Below are positions 25,447 through 34,609 of a DNA stretch of 64,000 nucleotides, in pieces (position 1 is the first letter of the stretch; each line of letters begins with the position of its first letter). The stretch spans positions 3,348,001 through 3,412,000 of the forward strand of contig NZ_CP110395.1 in NCBI RefSeq assembly GCF_029910215.1, in the 5' to 3' direction. The notes beneath the pieces are model-generated. The model was not told the origin of the DNA and ran no database searches. It was given only the letters and a program-made list of their open reading frames with translations. The translations under genes and the position numbers were made by a program. The DNA is from Paraburkholderia sp. D15. Lineage in GTDB: Bacteria; Pseudomonadota; Gammaproteobacteria; Burkholderiales; Burkholderiaceae.

Positions 25447-28107
25447 ATGCTCGCGCAGACGCTCTATGAGCTCGCGGCCGCGACGGCACTCTCCAATGTC
25501 GCGCTGGCAGAAGTCTTACGCACTGAGGTGGTACAACTACTGGAGAGCAAAGGTGCAGAGCCTGGCACTTTCGCAGCGCGATGCCGCGAACTGCTCTACA
25601 CCGAACTTGATCGCGACTTTTCGCGACAGTTCCGGCTCAACGATCTGGAAAGTGCATTCCATCTGATCGTGCCGGACGACCTTGGTACCAACGGACAACT
25701 GCCGTTGCTCGACGATCTCGTCGAAAGGGCTTTCGACGTGTCTTCTGGGCAAATTCACTATCGTGCCAATCGAATTGCCGACTATGCGAAGCTATGCAGC
25801 CGCCTCGATCCGGCCATGATCGCCGGCTGGCATCTGGCGACGCGAATCGAAAAAGCACAAGGGCTGAGCGACTCAGGGCTCATCAGCATCGTTGCGCAAG
25901 CGCGCGGTCTTTTCGCCCCGCCCCATGACGATGAGCCATACGGCGAAAATCACGTGCACATTTACGGCATTAGCGGGGTCGATCTTGGCATGGCCACGTT
26001 ACTGTTCGACTCACCCAGCGGGTCCAAAGACAAGTCCGGAGATGATCGCCTGCCGGCATTGCAACGCTGGCTCGGCTGTCTACGTGGGTATAGTGCATTG
26101 CCCAACTCAGCAAAGGTGAGCGAAATGCTCATCGGGGAATTTATAGGTGGCGGCGCCACCGCCGCGCCCGTGGCTGGACTCTGTCCGACACTGCGAGGCC
26201 CCCAGCCCGCAAGCCTATCGCCACGTGATCCGCCATGGCTTAGCTGGCAAATGAACGAAGCCTGGAGTCGAAAAAACACCGATGAAGCGTGGCTCTGGTT
26301 CTTCACCTGGATTTGGACTTACTACAAGCTAGCGCCCTCACGCGTGTTGCGTCTTGCGCTGCTTCACGCCGTCGTTGTCTTGATGGACATCCGATATCGC
26401 TCAATCATGGATGGTCAGGGGCTGACTCGGTTCACCCACCGCTTTCCGGACGCCACCCGCCTTTATCCGAATCGGAAGGGCCGGCAGCGAAGCGCGGTTC
26501 AACGGATTTTTGCTGGAACGAGTGACGTGGCGGAAATCAAACTGGCCTATGAGAAAGATCCGCACGACGCGATCAAGAAAATCGGCTACGCGATCGCGGC
26601 CCATCTAAATCGGGCAGCGTGGCGTGACGATAAACCCGACGCCAGCCTTCTTGCGCGCTCGATGGACCGCTGGCACATCTGCGTCCACTTCAACCGCTTT
26701 CCCGTCTATCTGGCCAATGAGTCGCTCGTCTGGGACGAAATCGAGAAATTGGCAAAAGCGCTTGTCGTCACCCCCTCGTGGATTTCGGCTAACAGTCAGG
26801 ACGTCGCCACAGGCGTATTGAGCAAACCACTGTCTCATTGGATCCGTGGCATTGACGTCGCCGGCGACGAAAACGCCGTGAAGATCGAAGTGTTTGCGCC
26901 AGCGCTGCGGCTGCTGCGATTTCAATACGCAAAAGGCTTCAGGTCAGAGAGTGCACCCGGCGTTCATCATGTTGCTCCCGAGTTGAACAGATCCTCTCCA
27001 CGTGGCGGATTGCACTTGAGCGTTCACGCCGGTGAAGACTATGCGGATCTCCTGTCGGGCATGCGGCATGTCGACGAAACGGTCGTCTTTTGCGGCATGC
27101 ACAAAGGTGACCGTTTGGGGCACGCCTTGGCGCTCGGCATCGAACCGGAACAGTGGGCTCGCCGGCAAGGCATGGTGCTCATCGACATTGACGAACACGT
27201 CGACAATCTGGTCTGGGCTTGGGGAATGGCTGCCGATCTCGCCGCCGCGATGCCGGTAAAGAAACGCCCGGACATCCACGCGATCAGGGTAAAGTTTGAA
27301 CAGCGCGCACTCCACTTTGCCTCCATGCTGCCGTGGCTGACGCGGCCCTTGCCGGCCGCGACTCCCGTCCCAACCATTAGCGTGCTGTGGGAGGCATGGA
27401 AATTAAGGCGCAACTCTTTCTATCACCTGGACGAATTACGGCGAAGCGGCAGGCGGCCGTGCGAGATCACGACATTGATACCCGATCTGAGCATACTCAC
27501 GTCGAGCGAAAATCATCCTGCCGCAGCGCTGCACATCAATCGCGCAAGGTGGCTGTCGGAAAACCAGTCCGTCACAACCGATGACGAACGCCCTCCCGCG
27601 ATCAGACCGACAAAATTGATGCCCAAAGTTCATATCACGCTGGGCGGCAAGGATTTGCCAACAGGCGGCCATCGCCATGCGGCGTACGATCTGATTGAGG
27701 ATACCTGTCCTGACAGCCAGCTCGAGTTTATGCATGCGTTGCAGGATCTGCTCGTCACGCGTTATGCGAAAACAGGCATCAGCATCGAAACCAATCCGAC
27801 ATCGAACGTGTACATTGCGCGCCTGAAAAATTACCAGGAACATCCGATATTTCGCTGGCATCCGCTGGACACGAGCACGCTGGCCAAAGGTGCAATACAC
27901 AATCGATTCGGCCTGCGCAAGGCGCCGATTCCCATCACAGTCAACACCGATGATCCCGGCGTGATGCCGACCAATCTGCGCATGGAGTTCGCGTTACTGA
28001 AGGACGCGGCCCTTGCCCATCTCGACGACAGTAATGCGATCAACACTTGGGCGGAAACGTTGCGCAAAGAGGGCGTCGATGAGTTTTCCCGCAAGCATTT
28101 GCCGTAG
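25447..28107 (+). CDS. rdrB: RADAR system adenosine deaminase RdrB
   Basis: The 886-residue protein carries a widely spread adenosine-deaminase catalytic set: HVH in ENHVHIYGISG (169-171), HAGEDYADLL from His527, GDRLGHAL with His559, and NTDDPG at 833-838. These are the zinc-binding and catalytic residues of the metal-dependent deaminases. Large inserts separate them, as in RdrB, which forms a big multimer with RdrA. Substrate adenosine in RNA or ATP is known from the family, not shown here. The gene starts 2 bp after rdrA and is followed by a terminator, so the pair is one transcription unit. Confidence 0.92.
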   Translation: MLAQTLYELAAATALSNVALAEVLRTEVVQLLESKGAEPGTFAARCRELLYTELDRDFSRQFRLNDLESAFHLIVPDDLGTNGQLPLLDDLVERAFDVSSGQIHYRANRIADYAKLCSRLDPAMIAGWHLATRIEKAQGLSDSGLISIVAQARGLFAPPHDDEPYGENHVHIYGISGVDLGMATLLFDSPSGSKDKSGDDRLPALQRWLGCLRGYSALPNSAKVSEMLIGEFIGGGATAAPVAGLCPTLRGPQPASLSPRDPPWLSWQMNEAWSRKNTDEAWLWFFTWIWTYYKLAPSRVLRLALLHAVVVLMDIRYRSIMDGQGLTRFTHRFPDATRLYPNRKGRQRSAVQRIFAGTSDVAEIKLAYEKDPHDAIKKIGYAIAAHLNRAAWRDDKPDASLLARSMDRWHICVHFNRFPVYLANESLVWDEIEKLAKALVVTPSWISANSQDVATGVLSKPLSHWIRGIDVAGDENAVKIEVFAPALRLLRFQYAKGFRSESAPGVHHVAPELNRSSPRGGLHLSVHAGEDYADLLSGMRHVDETVVFCGMHKGDRLGHALALGIEPEQWARRQGMVLIDIDEHVDNLVWAWGMAADLAAAMPVKKRPDIHAIRVKFEQRALHFASMLPWLTRPLPAATPVPTISVLWEAWKLRRNSFYHLDELRRSGRRPCEITTLIPDLSILTSSENHPAAALHINRARWLSENQSVTTDDERPPAIRPTKLMPKVHITLGGKDLPTGGHRHAAYDLIEDTCPDSQLEFMHALQDLLVTRYAKTGISIETNPTSNVYIARLKNYQEHPIFRWHPLDTSTLAKGAIHNRFGLRKAPIPITVNTDDPGVMPTNLRMEFALLKDAALAHLDDSNAINTWAETLRKEGVDEFSRKHLP

Positions 28108-28158
28108 GTGGCGCGACCTGTATCTCGCAGCTAGCGCTTACGTTAGAGGATGAAGTAA

Positions 28159-28190
28159 AAGGCCGAAGTCAGTTCCCCGACTCCGGCCTT
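28159..28190. terminator. Terminator after rdrB
   Basis: AAGGCCGAAGTC (28159-28170) pairs with GACTCCGGCCTT (28179-28190) with one internal mismatch. It separates the RADAR genes from the convergent CobD-like gene. Confidence 0.75.
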
Positions 28191-28212
28191 CTCATTCGAT
28201 TCCTTCGACCCC

Positions 28213-29151
28213 TCACGCCACCCACACCGCGATCGTCAGCATCAACAGCAAAATCATCCACAACACCACCGCGCGCCACACCAACCCCACCGCCGATTGC
28301 AGCGTGCGCGGCGTGCAATCATCACCCACCTGCATCGGGCCACCGTCGCCGGTAGTGAGAGCGTCGAGGCTCGACTGCTCCGCGAGCGGACCACTCAACC
28401 GCGCACCCAATGCGCCGCTGCCGGCCGCAAGCAACACACCGTCGTTCGCATCCGGCCACTGCCGCGCGTGATTGCGCCATGCATAAATCGCGTCCTCGAA
28501 GTTGCCGACGATCGCAAAGCCCAGCGACGTCAAACGCGACGGCACCCAGTCGATCACGAAGAACGCACGCTGTGCGAAGCTCGAAAACGCGGCGGTCCGA
28601 TCGTCGGCCGGACGTGCCCACGTCCGCGCCAGATATTCGGCGATCCGATACAACACCGCGCCCGCCGGCCCCACCGGAATCAGGAACCAGAAGAACACGC
28701 CGAACACGTGGCGATGCGACGCAACCACCGCATGAATCAGCGTGTGACGCACGATCTCGCTGACCGGCATGTCGACGGTATCCATCCCGGTCCATTCGTT
28801 GAGGATTTCGCGTGCGCGCGGCACGTCGTCGTTATTCAACGCGAGGTGGATGTCGGTGAAGTAATGGCTGAACTGGCGGAAGCCGAGCGTGAAATACAGC
28901 ACCGCGACGTTCCAGAGAAACGCCAGCGCGAAGTGGATGTGGTACAGCACGTAGTAGACGAGCGCGACGGCCAGCGTCCACGGCACCACCACCACGAGCC
29001 ACGCGAGCAATCCATGCTTGGGCTTGCCCGCATCGAATCCGTGCGCCGCCGACTCCGCATGGTACTGAAGCAGCGCCGACACCGGATTATTCGGCGACAG
29101 CGCGCGTACCTGTTCAATGATCAGAGCCAGCAATACGGAGAAAAAAGTCAT
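28213..29151 (-). CDS. CobD/CbiB-family membrane protein
   Basis: The 312-residue protein starts MTFFSVLLALIIEQVRALSP, typical of CobD/CbiB-like inner-membrane proteins. It has several hydrophobic segments (WLVVVVPWTLAVALVYYVLY, AVLYFTLGF, FFWFLIPVGPAGAVLY) and the conserved TDIHLALNNDDVPRAREILN region, and ends in a transmembrane helix. True CobD makes adenosylcobinamide phosphate. In this position Burkholderia carry a CobD-like protein, often not in a cobalamin cluster, and no cobalamin gene is nearby, so the biochemical role is unsure. Confidence 0.8.
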   Translation of the reverse strand: MTFFSVLLALIIEQVRALSPNNPVSALLQYHAESAAHGFDAGKPKHGLLAWLVVVVPWTLAVALVYYVLYHIHFALAFLWNVAVLYFTLGFRQFSHYFTDIHLALNNDDVPRAREILNEWTGMDTVDMPVSEIVRHTLIHAVVASHRHVFGVFFWFLIPVGPAGAVLYRIAEYLARTWARPADDRTAAFSSFAQRAFFVIDWVPSRLTSLGFAIVGNFEDAIYAWRNHARQWPDANDGVLLAAGSGALGARLSGPLAEQSSLDALTTGDGGPMQVGDDCTPRTLQSAVGLVWRAVVLWMILLLMLTIAVWVA

Positions 29152-29265
29152 GCGATGCGCCGTGCTTTTCGAGTTTTACGATTGTTTTATAACGATAGCA
29201 CAGGGTCGGATGGGACTGAGCGCGGACGTCGACAAACACCCGACACGTGCACAGGCCGCAACGCT

Positions 29266-30003
29266 TCAGGCCGCGAGAAAGCGATAGAAGTTGCGCAGCA
29301 TCCCGGCCGTCGCACCCCAGATGAAGTGATGGCTGCCGACGGGGTTGGGTTCGACATCGGCCGGGTGCGCGTCCTGTGCCGTTTGCGCTGCTTGCGCGCG
29401 CGGATAAGGCATCGCGAAGAAGCGCCGCTCGCCGCCGTCGAATCGAAACACGCGCACTTCGTGGTTGGCAGGGTTCATCAAAAACGCGAGCGGTACTTCG
29501 AAGACTTCCGCGACTTCGAGCGCGTCCATCTTCAATGCAAATGGCGGATGTACGAGGCCGATAACCGGTGTCACGCGAAAACCGGTGCCCGTCAGATAGT
29601 CGGGCAATGCGCCAAGCACTTCCACGCGCGACGGCGCGAGGCCCACCTCTTCCTGTGCTTCACGCAGCGCGGTGGCCGTGGTATCGGCATCGGACGGTTC
29701 ATAACGACCACCGGGAAAACTCACCTGCCCCGCATGATCGTTCAGATGGTCGGCGCGCTGCGTGAGCAGCACGGTCAGACCGTGTTCGCGGACCACCAAG
29801 GGTACGAGTACCGCGGCAATGCGCGGATCGATCGGCGCGCCGCGTAAGCGCGCTTCGACGATCGGCTCGGGCTCCCACGCCAGGCGCTGTTCGAAGCGGG
29901 CGCGCAGAGCGTCAGGCGTCAGACGCTCGCCGGTCAGGGCCGGCAGATCGGCGCCCGTTCCGATGACGGGCAAAGTTTCAGGCTCAAAGACGGGGCGGAT
30001 CAA
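29266..30003 (-). CDS. NUDIX hydrolase, CoA pyrophosphatase type
   Basis: The 245-residue protein contains the NUDIX box in GRYEPSDADTTATALREAQE followed by EVGL, with the Glu residues that bind metal. It also has the CoA-specific flanks VLLTQRADHLNDHAGQVSFP and the later IGLVHPPF. Members hydrolyse CoA to phosphopantetheine and 3',5'-ADP. The start is set at the TTG at 30003 (reading LIRPVFEPETLP). The longer frame upstream would run through the rplS terminator, which makes it implausible. Confidence 0.88.
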   Translation of the reverse strand: MIRPVFEPETLPVIGTGADLPALTGERLTPDALRARFEQRLAWEPEPIVEARLRGAPIDPRIAAVLVPLVVREHGLTVLLTQRADHLNDHAGQVSFPGGRYEPSDADTTATALREAQEEVGLAPSRVEVLGALPDYLTGTGFRVTPVIGLVHPPFALKMDALEVAEVFEVPLAFLMNPANHEVRVFRFDGGERRFFAMPYPRAQAAQTAQDAHPADVEPNPVGSHHFIWGATAGMLRNFYRFLAA

Positions 30004-30053
30004 CGGCTCTCTCGACTGTGCGGATGGTGACGTGCCGCTATTTTGACCTGGCC

Positions 30054-30087
30054 AAGAAAAAAGCACCCGCGAGGGGTGCTTTTTCTT
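30054..30087. terminator. Terminator between rplS and the NUDIX gene
   Basis: The A-rich side AAGAAAAAAGCACCC and the T-rich side GGGGTGCTTTTTCTT pair around a short loop. It ends the minus-strand rplS transcript and lies upstream of the NUDIX start. Confidence 0.88.
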
Positions 30088-30094
30088 ACAGCAT

Positions 30095-30481
30095 TTACGC
30101 TTGGGAAGCAGCGCGGTCTTTCGAGACCAGCTTTTCCTTGATCCGGGCCGACTTGCCCGAACGGTCGCGCAGGTAGTACAGCTTCGCACGACGCACATCG
30201 CCACGACGCTTCACGACGATGCTTGCCAGCAGCGGCGAGTACGTCTGGAACGTACGCTCGACGCCTTCGCCCGACGAGATCTTGCGGACGATGAACGACG
30301 AATTCAGACCACGGTTACGCTTGGCGATCACGACGCCTTCGTAAGCCTGAACACGCTTACGCGTACCTTCAACCACGTTCACGCTGACGATCACCGTATC
30401 GCCGGGAGCGAATTCGGGGATGGTCTTCTCGCCGAGCGCGCGCGCGATTTCTTCCTGCTCGAGTTTTGCAATCAGATTCAT
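30095..30481 (-). CDS. rplS: 50S ribosomal protein L19
   Basis: L19 sits at the 30S-50S interface. The 128-residue protein has the full-length family sequence, starting [20 protein letters not shown] with [20 protein letters not shown] and [20 protein letters not shown]. The ATG at 30481 has the ribosome-binding site CAGGAG 6 bp upstream. The spacer of about 155 bp to trmD holds no other gene. It is the last gene of rpsP-rimM-trmD-rplS and is followed by a strong terminator. Confidence 0.98.
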   Translation of the reverse strand: MNLIAKLEQEEIARALGEKTIPEFAPGDTVIVSVNVVEGTRKRVQAYEGVVIAKRNRGLNSSFIVRKISSGEGVERTFQTYSPLLASIVVKRRGDVRRAKLYYLRDRSGKSARIKEKLVSKDRAASQA

Positions 30482-30637
30482 GACTGACTCCTGTATCCAT
30501 CTTGTCGGCGTTCGTACCTGCCTCGCGCTAAGTTTCCTGTTGCGCCCGGCTACGGCCCCGATAGAGGATGGGTTCACATCTGGCGCCGTACACGCATGCA
30601 CGACACCGCCTGGTGTCCGCTTGAAAGACCGCTGGCC

Positions 30638-31405
30638 TTACGCCTTCGACGCTTCCTTCGCGAGACTTGCGAGCCATGCCTCGTCGGCACGGCTCAACAT
30701 CTTGTTCTTTCTGGCCTTCACGATCAGATCGGGCCGCTTGTTCCACGTATTGCGCAACGCTTCGCGCCGACGCCACGCCTCGATTTCCGCATGATGGCCG
30801 CCGAGCAGCACATCGGGCACCCGCACGCCGTCGTATTCCTCCGGCCGCGTGTAATGCGGACAATCCAGCAGCACATCGACAAAACTGTCCTGCACCGCCG
30901 ATTGCGAGTCGTTGAGCACGCCGGGCAACTGACGCACCACCGCATCCATCAACGCCATGGCAGGCAATTCGCCACCCGACAGCACGAAGTCGCCAAGGCT
31001 GACTTCCTCGTCGACGACACGATCGAGCAAGCGCTGATCGATCGCTTCATAGCGTCCGCACAGCAGAATCAAACCGGGCTCGGCGGCAAACTGCATGACC
31101 CGCTCGTGATTCAGCGTAGCGCCTTGCGGCGACATCATCACGACGCGCGACGCGCCGATGCCCTGCTCCGCCTGCGCGGCTTTCGCCGCGCCGATCGCGT
31201 CTTCGAGCGGCTTGGCCAGCATGACCATGCCGGGGCCGCCGCCGTAGGGACGATCGTCGATCGTACGGTAGTTGTCGGTCGTGAAATCACGCGGATTCCA
31301 CGTCCGCAGGCCGTAGCGTTCCTGCTTCGCCGCCCGGCTGGTGATACCCCAGTCGGTCAGCGCGCGAAACATGTCAGGAAAGAGCGTGACGACATCGAAC
31401 TGCAT
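30638..31405 (-). CDS. trmD: tRNA (guanine-37-N1)-methyltransferase
   Basis: TrmD methylates G37 of several tRNAs and prevents frameshifting. The 255-residue SPOUT-fold protein begins [20 protein letters not shown]. It contains [35 protein letters not shown] (knot region) and [15 protein letters not shown] with the catalytic Asp. The start ATG at 31405 lies 24 bp after the rimM stop. It is the third gene of the operon. Confidence 0.98.
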   Translation of the reverse strand: MQFDVVTLFPDMFRALTDWGITSRAAKQERYGLRTWNPRDFTTDNYRTIDDRPYGGGPGMVMLAKPLEDAIGAAKAAQAEQGIGASRVVMMSPQGATLNHERVMQFAAEPGLILLCGRYEAIDQRLLDRVVDEEVSLGDFVLSGGELPAMALMDAVVRQLPGVLNDSQSAVQDSFVDVLLDCPHYTRPEEYDGVRVPDVLLGGHHAEIEAWRRREALRNTWNKRPDLIVKARKNKMLSRADEAWLASLAKEASKA

Positions 31406-31429
31406 CGCTCTCTCCGTTCAGCGAATGAT

Positions 31430-32155
31430 TTAGTAATCGGCTTCCCAGTCGACGGTAATCTGCCTTGCCGCCTGGTCCACTGTTTTGACAAAGACGCCGA
31501 CGAACGGGATCAAACGTTCGGCGGTGGCCGGCTTGCCGGTTTTGTCGGAAGCCGGATATTCGATGCGCAACACCGAGTGCGCACCGTTGTCGATCATGTC
31601 TGCAACCTTGCCGAGATGAACCCCGGCAACGTTCACCACATCCAGGCCGATCAGGTCGACCCAGTAGAATTCGTCGGCGTCGAGCGCCGGAAATTCGCTG
31701 CGGCTGATGTACACGCGTGTGCCGCGCATTGCCAGCGCCACATCGCGATCAGCCACGCCACCCAGCTGGGCAACAATGCTGTCGCTATGCGTTTTCGACT
31801 GCAATGACGGCGCCGACTTGCGCTCGCGGCCTTGCAACAGCCACCAGCGTTTAGCGCTCAGTAATGCATCGCCGCCGTGGCCGGCATCCGCGTGCGCGGC
31901 CACCTTGACCCAGCCCTTGAGGCCGTAAGCGTCGACGATTTTGCCGACCTCGACCGCATCGGCCGGCCAGCTTTCCGCCGTTTCCAGGCGCATTTCTGCG
32001 GCACCGGAAGCTGCGGCTGATACCTGGGCTTTCGCCTTGCCTTCGGCTTTTTCGACCGGCTTGCGGACGAATGCACCGAATGACGCCTGATCAGACGTCT
32101 TGGCGCGCGAAGTTGCCTTGGCGCGCCCTAGACTGCCGGAATCACGCTCAGACAT
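31430..32155 (-). CDS. rimM: Ribosome maturation factor RimM
   Basis: RimM helps 16S rRNA processing and 30S head assembly and binds S19. The 241-residue protein has an N-terminal Lys/Ala-rich extension of about 65 residues not found in the E. coli protein, which is common in Burkholderia. The core starts [20 protein letters not shown] and includes the PRC barrel with [20 protein letters not shown], and ends [11 protein letters not shown]. The start is set at 32155. A shorter start inside the extension cannot be excluded. Confidence 0.95.
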   Translation of the reverse strand: MSERDSGSLGRAKATSRAKTSDQASFGAFVRKPVEKAEGKAKAQVSAAASGAAEMRLETAESWPADAVEVGKIVDAYGLKGWVKVAAHADAGHGGDALLSAKRWWLLQGRERKSAPSLQSKTHSDSIVAQLGGVADRDVALAMRGTRVYISRSEFPALDADEFYWVDLIGLDVVNVAGVHLGKVADMIDNGAHSVLRIEYPASDKTGKPATAERLIPFVGVFVKTVDQAARQITVDWEADY

Positions 32156-32275
32156 GATTGAACCTCGCTGCTAACTTCGACGTCTGTTTCAGCACAACTT
32201 TTTGCATATCGGACTGCTCACGCAAGCTGCGCGAGCCGCCGGCCAAACCGACGACGATACGCGTGCGAGCTACCA

Positions 32276-32530
32276 TTAAGCAGCCGGCTGCGCCTTTTGC
32301 GCTTCCTTCACGAGACGCTCGACGGTCGGCGACAGTTGCGCGCCAACACCTTGCCAGTACGTCAGGCGATCTTGAGCGATACGCAGCGACTCACCCTTCG
32401 TAGCGACCGGGTTGTAGAAACCAACGCGTTCGATGAAGCGGCCGTCACGACGGTTACGCGAATCGGTTGCGACGATGTTGTAGAACGGGCGCTTCTTGGA
32501 ACCGCCACGAGCCAAGCGGATGATGACCAT
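32276..32530 (-). CDS. rpsP: 30S ribosomal protein S16
   Basis: S16 is needed for 30S assembly. The 84-residue protein starts [20 protein letters not shown] and includes the [20 protein letters not shown] core. The ATG at 32530 is the family start, and a longer upstream frame is not coding. It is the first gene of rpsP-rimM-trmD-rplS. The roughly 120-bp gap to rimM contains no gene. Confidence 0.98.
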   Translation of the reverse strand: MVIIRLARGGSKKRPFYNIVATDSRNRRDGRFIERVGFYNPVATKGESLRIAQDRLTYWQGVGAQLSPTVERLVKEAQKAQPAA

Positions 32531-32831
32531 ACTAGAATCCTTGAAAACCGGGGTTCGGAACGACTGAAACACGCGATTATAGCGGGAAACAGACGCCATA
32601 ACAAACACTTACCGGGATAAACTGCATGACGGGGTTGCGCCGGGCATACGGAAACGGACCGCGAACCCCGCCGAAACGCCCGAACTACCTGACGGAGCGC
32701 CCGTGAAAGTCCTGCCGCGAAGCGTGTTTTTACCCTCTTTTTCTGCGCTTGTCCGTTACGTTGCCCGAGGCACCGCCGCCTGCCTCGCCTCGCGCAGGAC
32801 TTCGTCGGCACGCACCTCGCGGCATCGGACG

Positions 32832-33929
32832 ATGCACGTCGCGACGGCCTTCGTGCTCGCCGTGCAGGCCATTGGCGCGTACGCCGCGCTACCCGTCGAC
32901 CGGATCAAACTGCCGCCCGGTTTCCATATCGACGTGCTGTCCGATGCCGTGCCCAGCGCGCGGGCCATGACGCTGTCCCCGCAAGGCATTCTCTATATAG
33001 GCAGCCTCGACGGCCACGTGTATGCGCTCGAACTGCAGAACGGCCACGTGACCGGCCGTCATGTGATCGCCTCCGGCCTCGAGATGCCAGCGGGCGTCGC
33101 ATGGCGGGACGGCGCGCTCTACGTGTCCGCCGTATCGAAAATCCTGCGCTTCGACGCGATCGACTCGCATCTGAACGATCCGCCCAAGCCGGTCGTGATC
33201 ACCGACTCCCTGCCGACCGAAACGCACCACGGCTGGAAATTCATCGCCTTCGGCCCGGACGGCAAACTCTGCGTGCCCCAGGGCGCGCCTTGCAACGTGT
33301 GCCTGAAGGACCGCGACCGCTATGGCCTGATCGGCCGCATGGACGCGGACGGCAGCCATTATGAAGTGGTCGCCCGCGGCATCCGCAATTCCGTCGGCTT
33401 CGCGTGGCATCCGGCGACGCATGACCTGTGGTTCACCGACAACGGCCGCGACCTGCTGGGCGACGACGTACCCGACGACAAACTCAACCGCGCGCCGCGC
33501 GCCGGCATGGATTTCGGCTTTCCGTATTGCCACGGCGGCGACACGCCCGATCCCCAGTACGGCAAGGACCGCCCGTGTAGCGCGTTCACGCCGCCGGCGG
33601 TCAAGCTGGGCGCGCATGTCGCGTCGCTCGGCATGCGTTTTTATACCGGCTCGATGTTCCCCGCCGCCTATCGCGACAACATCTTCATCGCCGAGCATGG
33701 TTCGTGGAATCGCAGCAAGAAGGTCGGCTACCGCGTCGTGCGCGTGATCACCAACCCGGACGGCAGCAACGCACGTCAGGAGGTCTTCGCCGAAGGCTGG
33801 CTGCAACCCGGCGAAGCGGTCTGGGGGCGCCCCGCAGACGTGCTACCACTACCCGACGGCTCGCTGCTGATCAGCGACGACACCGCCGGCGCCATTTACC
33901 GCGTAACGTATTCGGCGCCAGGCTCCTGA
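32832..33929 (+). CDS. Exported soluble sugar-dehydrogenase-like beta-propeller protein
   Basis: The 365-residue protein from the ATG at 32832 has a signal peptide (MHVATAFVLAVQAIGAYA). The six-bladed propeller of PQQ glucose/sorbosone dehydrogenases follows: LPPGFHIDVLSDAVPSARAM, GLEMPAGVAWRDGALYVSAV and ETHHGWKFIAFGPDGKLCVP, which carries the active-site His. The cysteines in CVPQGAPCNVCLKD and CHGG may form disulphides. A longer GTG-started frame from 32703 is possible. Members are usually periplasmic and may oxidise sugars or sugar lactones; the substrate here is unknown. It is divergent from rpsP. Confidence 0.85.
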   Translation: MHVATAFVLAVQAIGAYAALPVDRIKLPPGFHIDVLSDAVPSARAMTLSPQGILYIGSLDGHVYALELQNGHVTGRHVIASGLEMPAGVAWRDGALYVSAVSKILRFDAIDSHLNDPPKPVVITDSLPTETHHGWKFIAFGPDGKLCVPQGAPCNVCLKDRDRYGLIGRMDADGSHYEVVARGIRNSVGFAWHPATHDLWFTDNGRDLLGDDVPDDKLNRAPRAGMDFGFPYCHGGDTPDPQYGKDRPCSAFTPPAVKLGAHVASLGMRFYTGSMFPAAYRDNIFIAEHGSWNRSKKVGYRVVRVITNPDGSNARQEVFAEGWLQPGEAVWGRPADVLPLPDGSLLISDDTAGAIYRVTYSAPGS

Positions 33930-34091
33930 ACATTCGCCCACGTTTATTGCGACCCCCGGTCACGTGACCGCCCCACCGCCCGGGCGTAGAATGCGCGACG
34001 GTCTGCGCCGTGTCACTCTGCGCCATTCGACGCGCCGCAACCTTCGATCGCCCCTTATTCCGCTTACACCGGGTACTCCGCCCTCGCCTAC

Positions 34092-34559
34092 ATGTCCACC
34101 CTCGCTTCGGCTTCACCGCGCTTCAGATCCAAGACGATTACCGCCGCGCTGGCCTTCCTGTTCGGCTCCCTCGGCGCACACCGCTTCTATCTCTACGGCA
34201 CACGCGACATCTACGGTTGGGCGCATCTGCTCGGCACGCTGATCGGCATTCCGGGCGTGATGCTGGTGATCGCCAGCGAGCGCGCGTCGATGCCTGGCTG
34301 GGTGCTCGCATTCTTCGGCGCGGTGTCGCTGCTCTCGGCGTTTCTCGCCGCGATCGTCTACGGTCTGCGCCCGGACGAAAAGTGGGACGCCCAGTTCAAC
34401 GCGCAAACCGGCCGCCACAGCAATTCCGGCTGGACGGTCATTTTCATCGTCATCTTCTCGCTGCTGATCGGCGCATTTCTGCTGATGACCGGCCTCGCCC
34501 TTTCGTTTCAAACCTATTTCGAAAGTCAGGTGCAGGCGGCCAAGGCGCTTTCGCAGTAA
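34092..34559 (+). CDS. TM2-domain membrane protein
   Basis: The 155-residue protein has the TM2 signature (FLFGSLGAHRFYLYGTRDIY), a Gly-Ala-His-x-Phe-Tyr motif between two transmembrane helices. Two further hydrophobic segments follow (GWVLAFFGAVSLLSAFLAAI and VIFIVIFSLLIGAFLLMTGL). TM2 proteins are small membrane proteins with unknown function. The gene lies alone between the sugar-dehydrogenase-like gene and a convergent radical SAM gene. Confidence 0.75.
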   Translation: MSTLASASPRFRSKTITAALAFLFGSLGAHRFYLYGTRDIYGWAHLLGTLIGIPGVMLVIASERASMPGWVLAFFGAVSLLSAFLAAIVYGLRPDEKWDAQFNAQTGRHSNSGWTVIFIVIFSLLIGAFLLMTGLALSFQTYFESQVQAAKALSQ

Positions 34560-34609
34560 GCATTCGCGGCGGCGTTTTTGCAATGACGCCTGCCCAGCCG
34601 CGCACAAAG

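Noticed and set aside
28297..29847. Plus-strand open frame of about 516 codons spanning the CobD-like and NUDIX genes
   Set aside because: The minus-strand frames there carry family motifs. The plus-strand frame has an Arg/His-rich composition typical of shadow frames.
30004..30204. N-terminal extension of the NUDIX protein
   Set aside because: It would translate through the rplS terminator, and the extension has a Cys/Arg/Lys-rich composition without family similarity.
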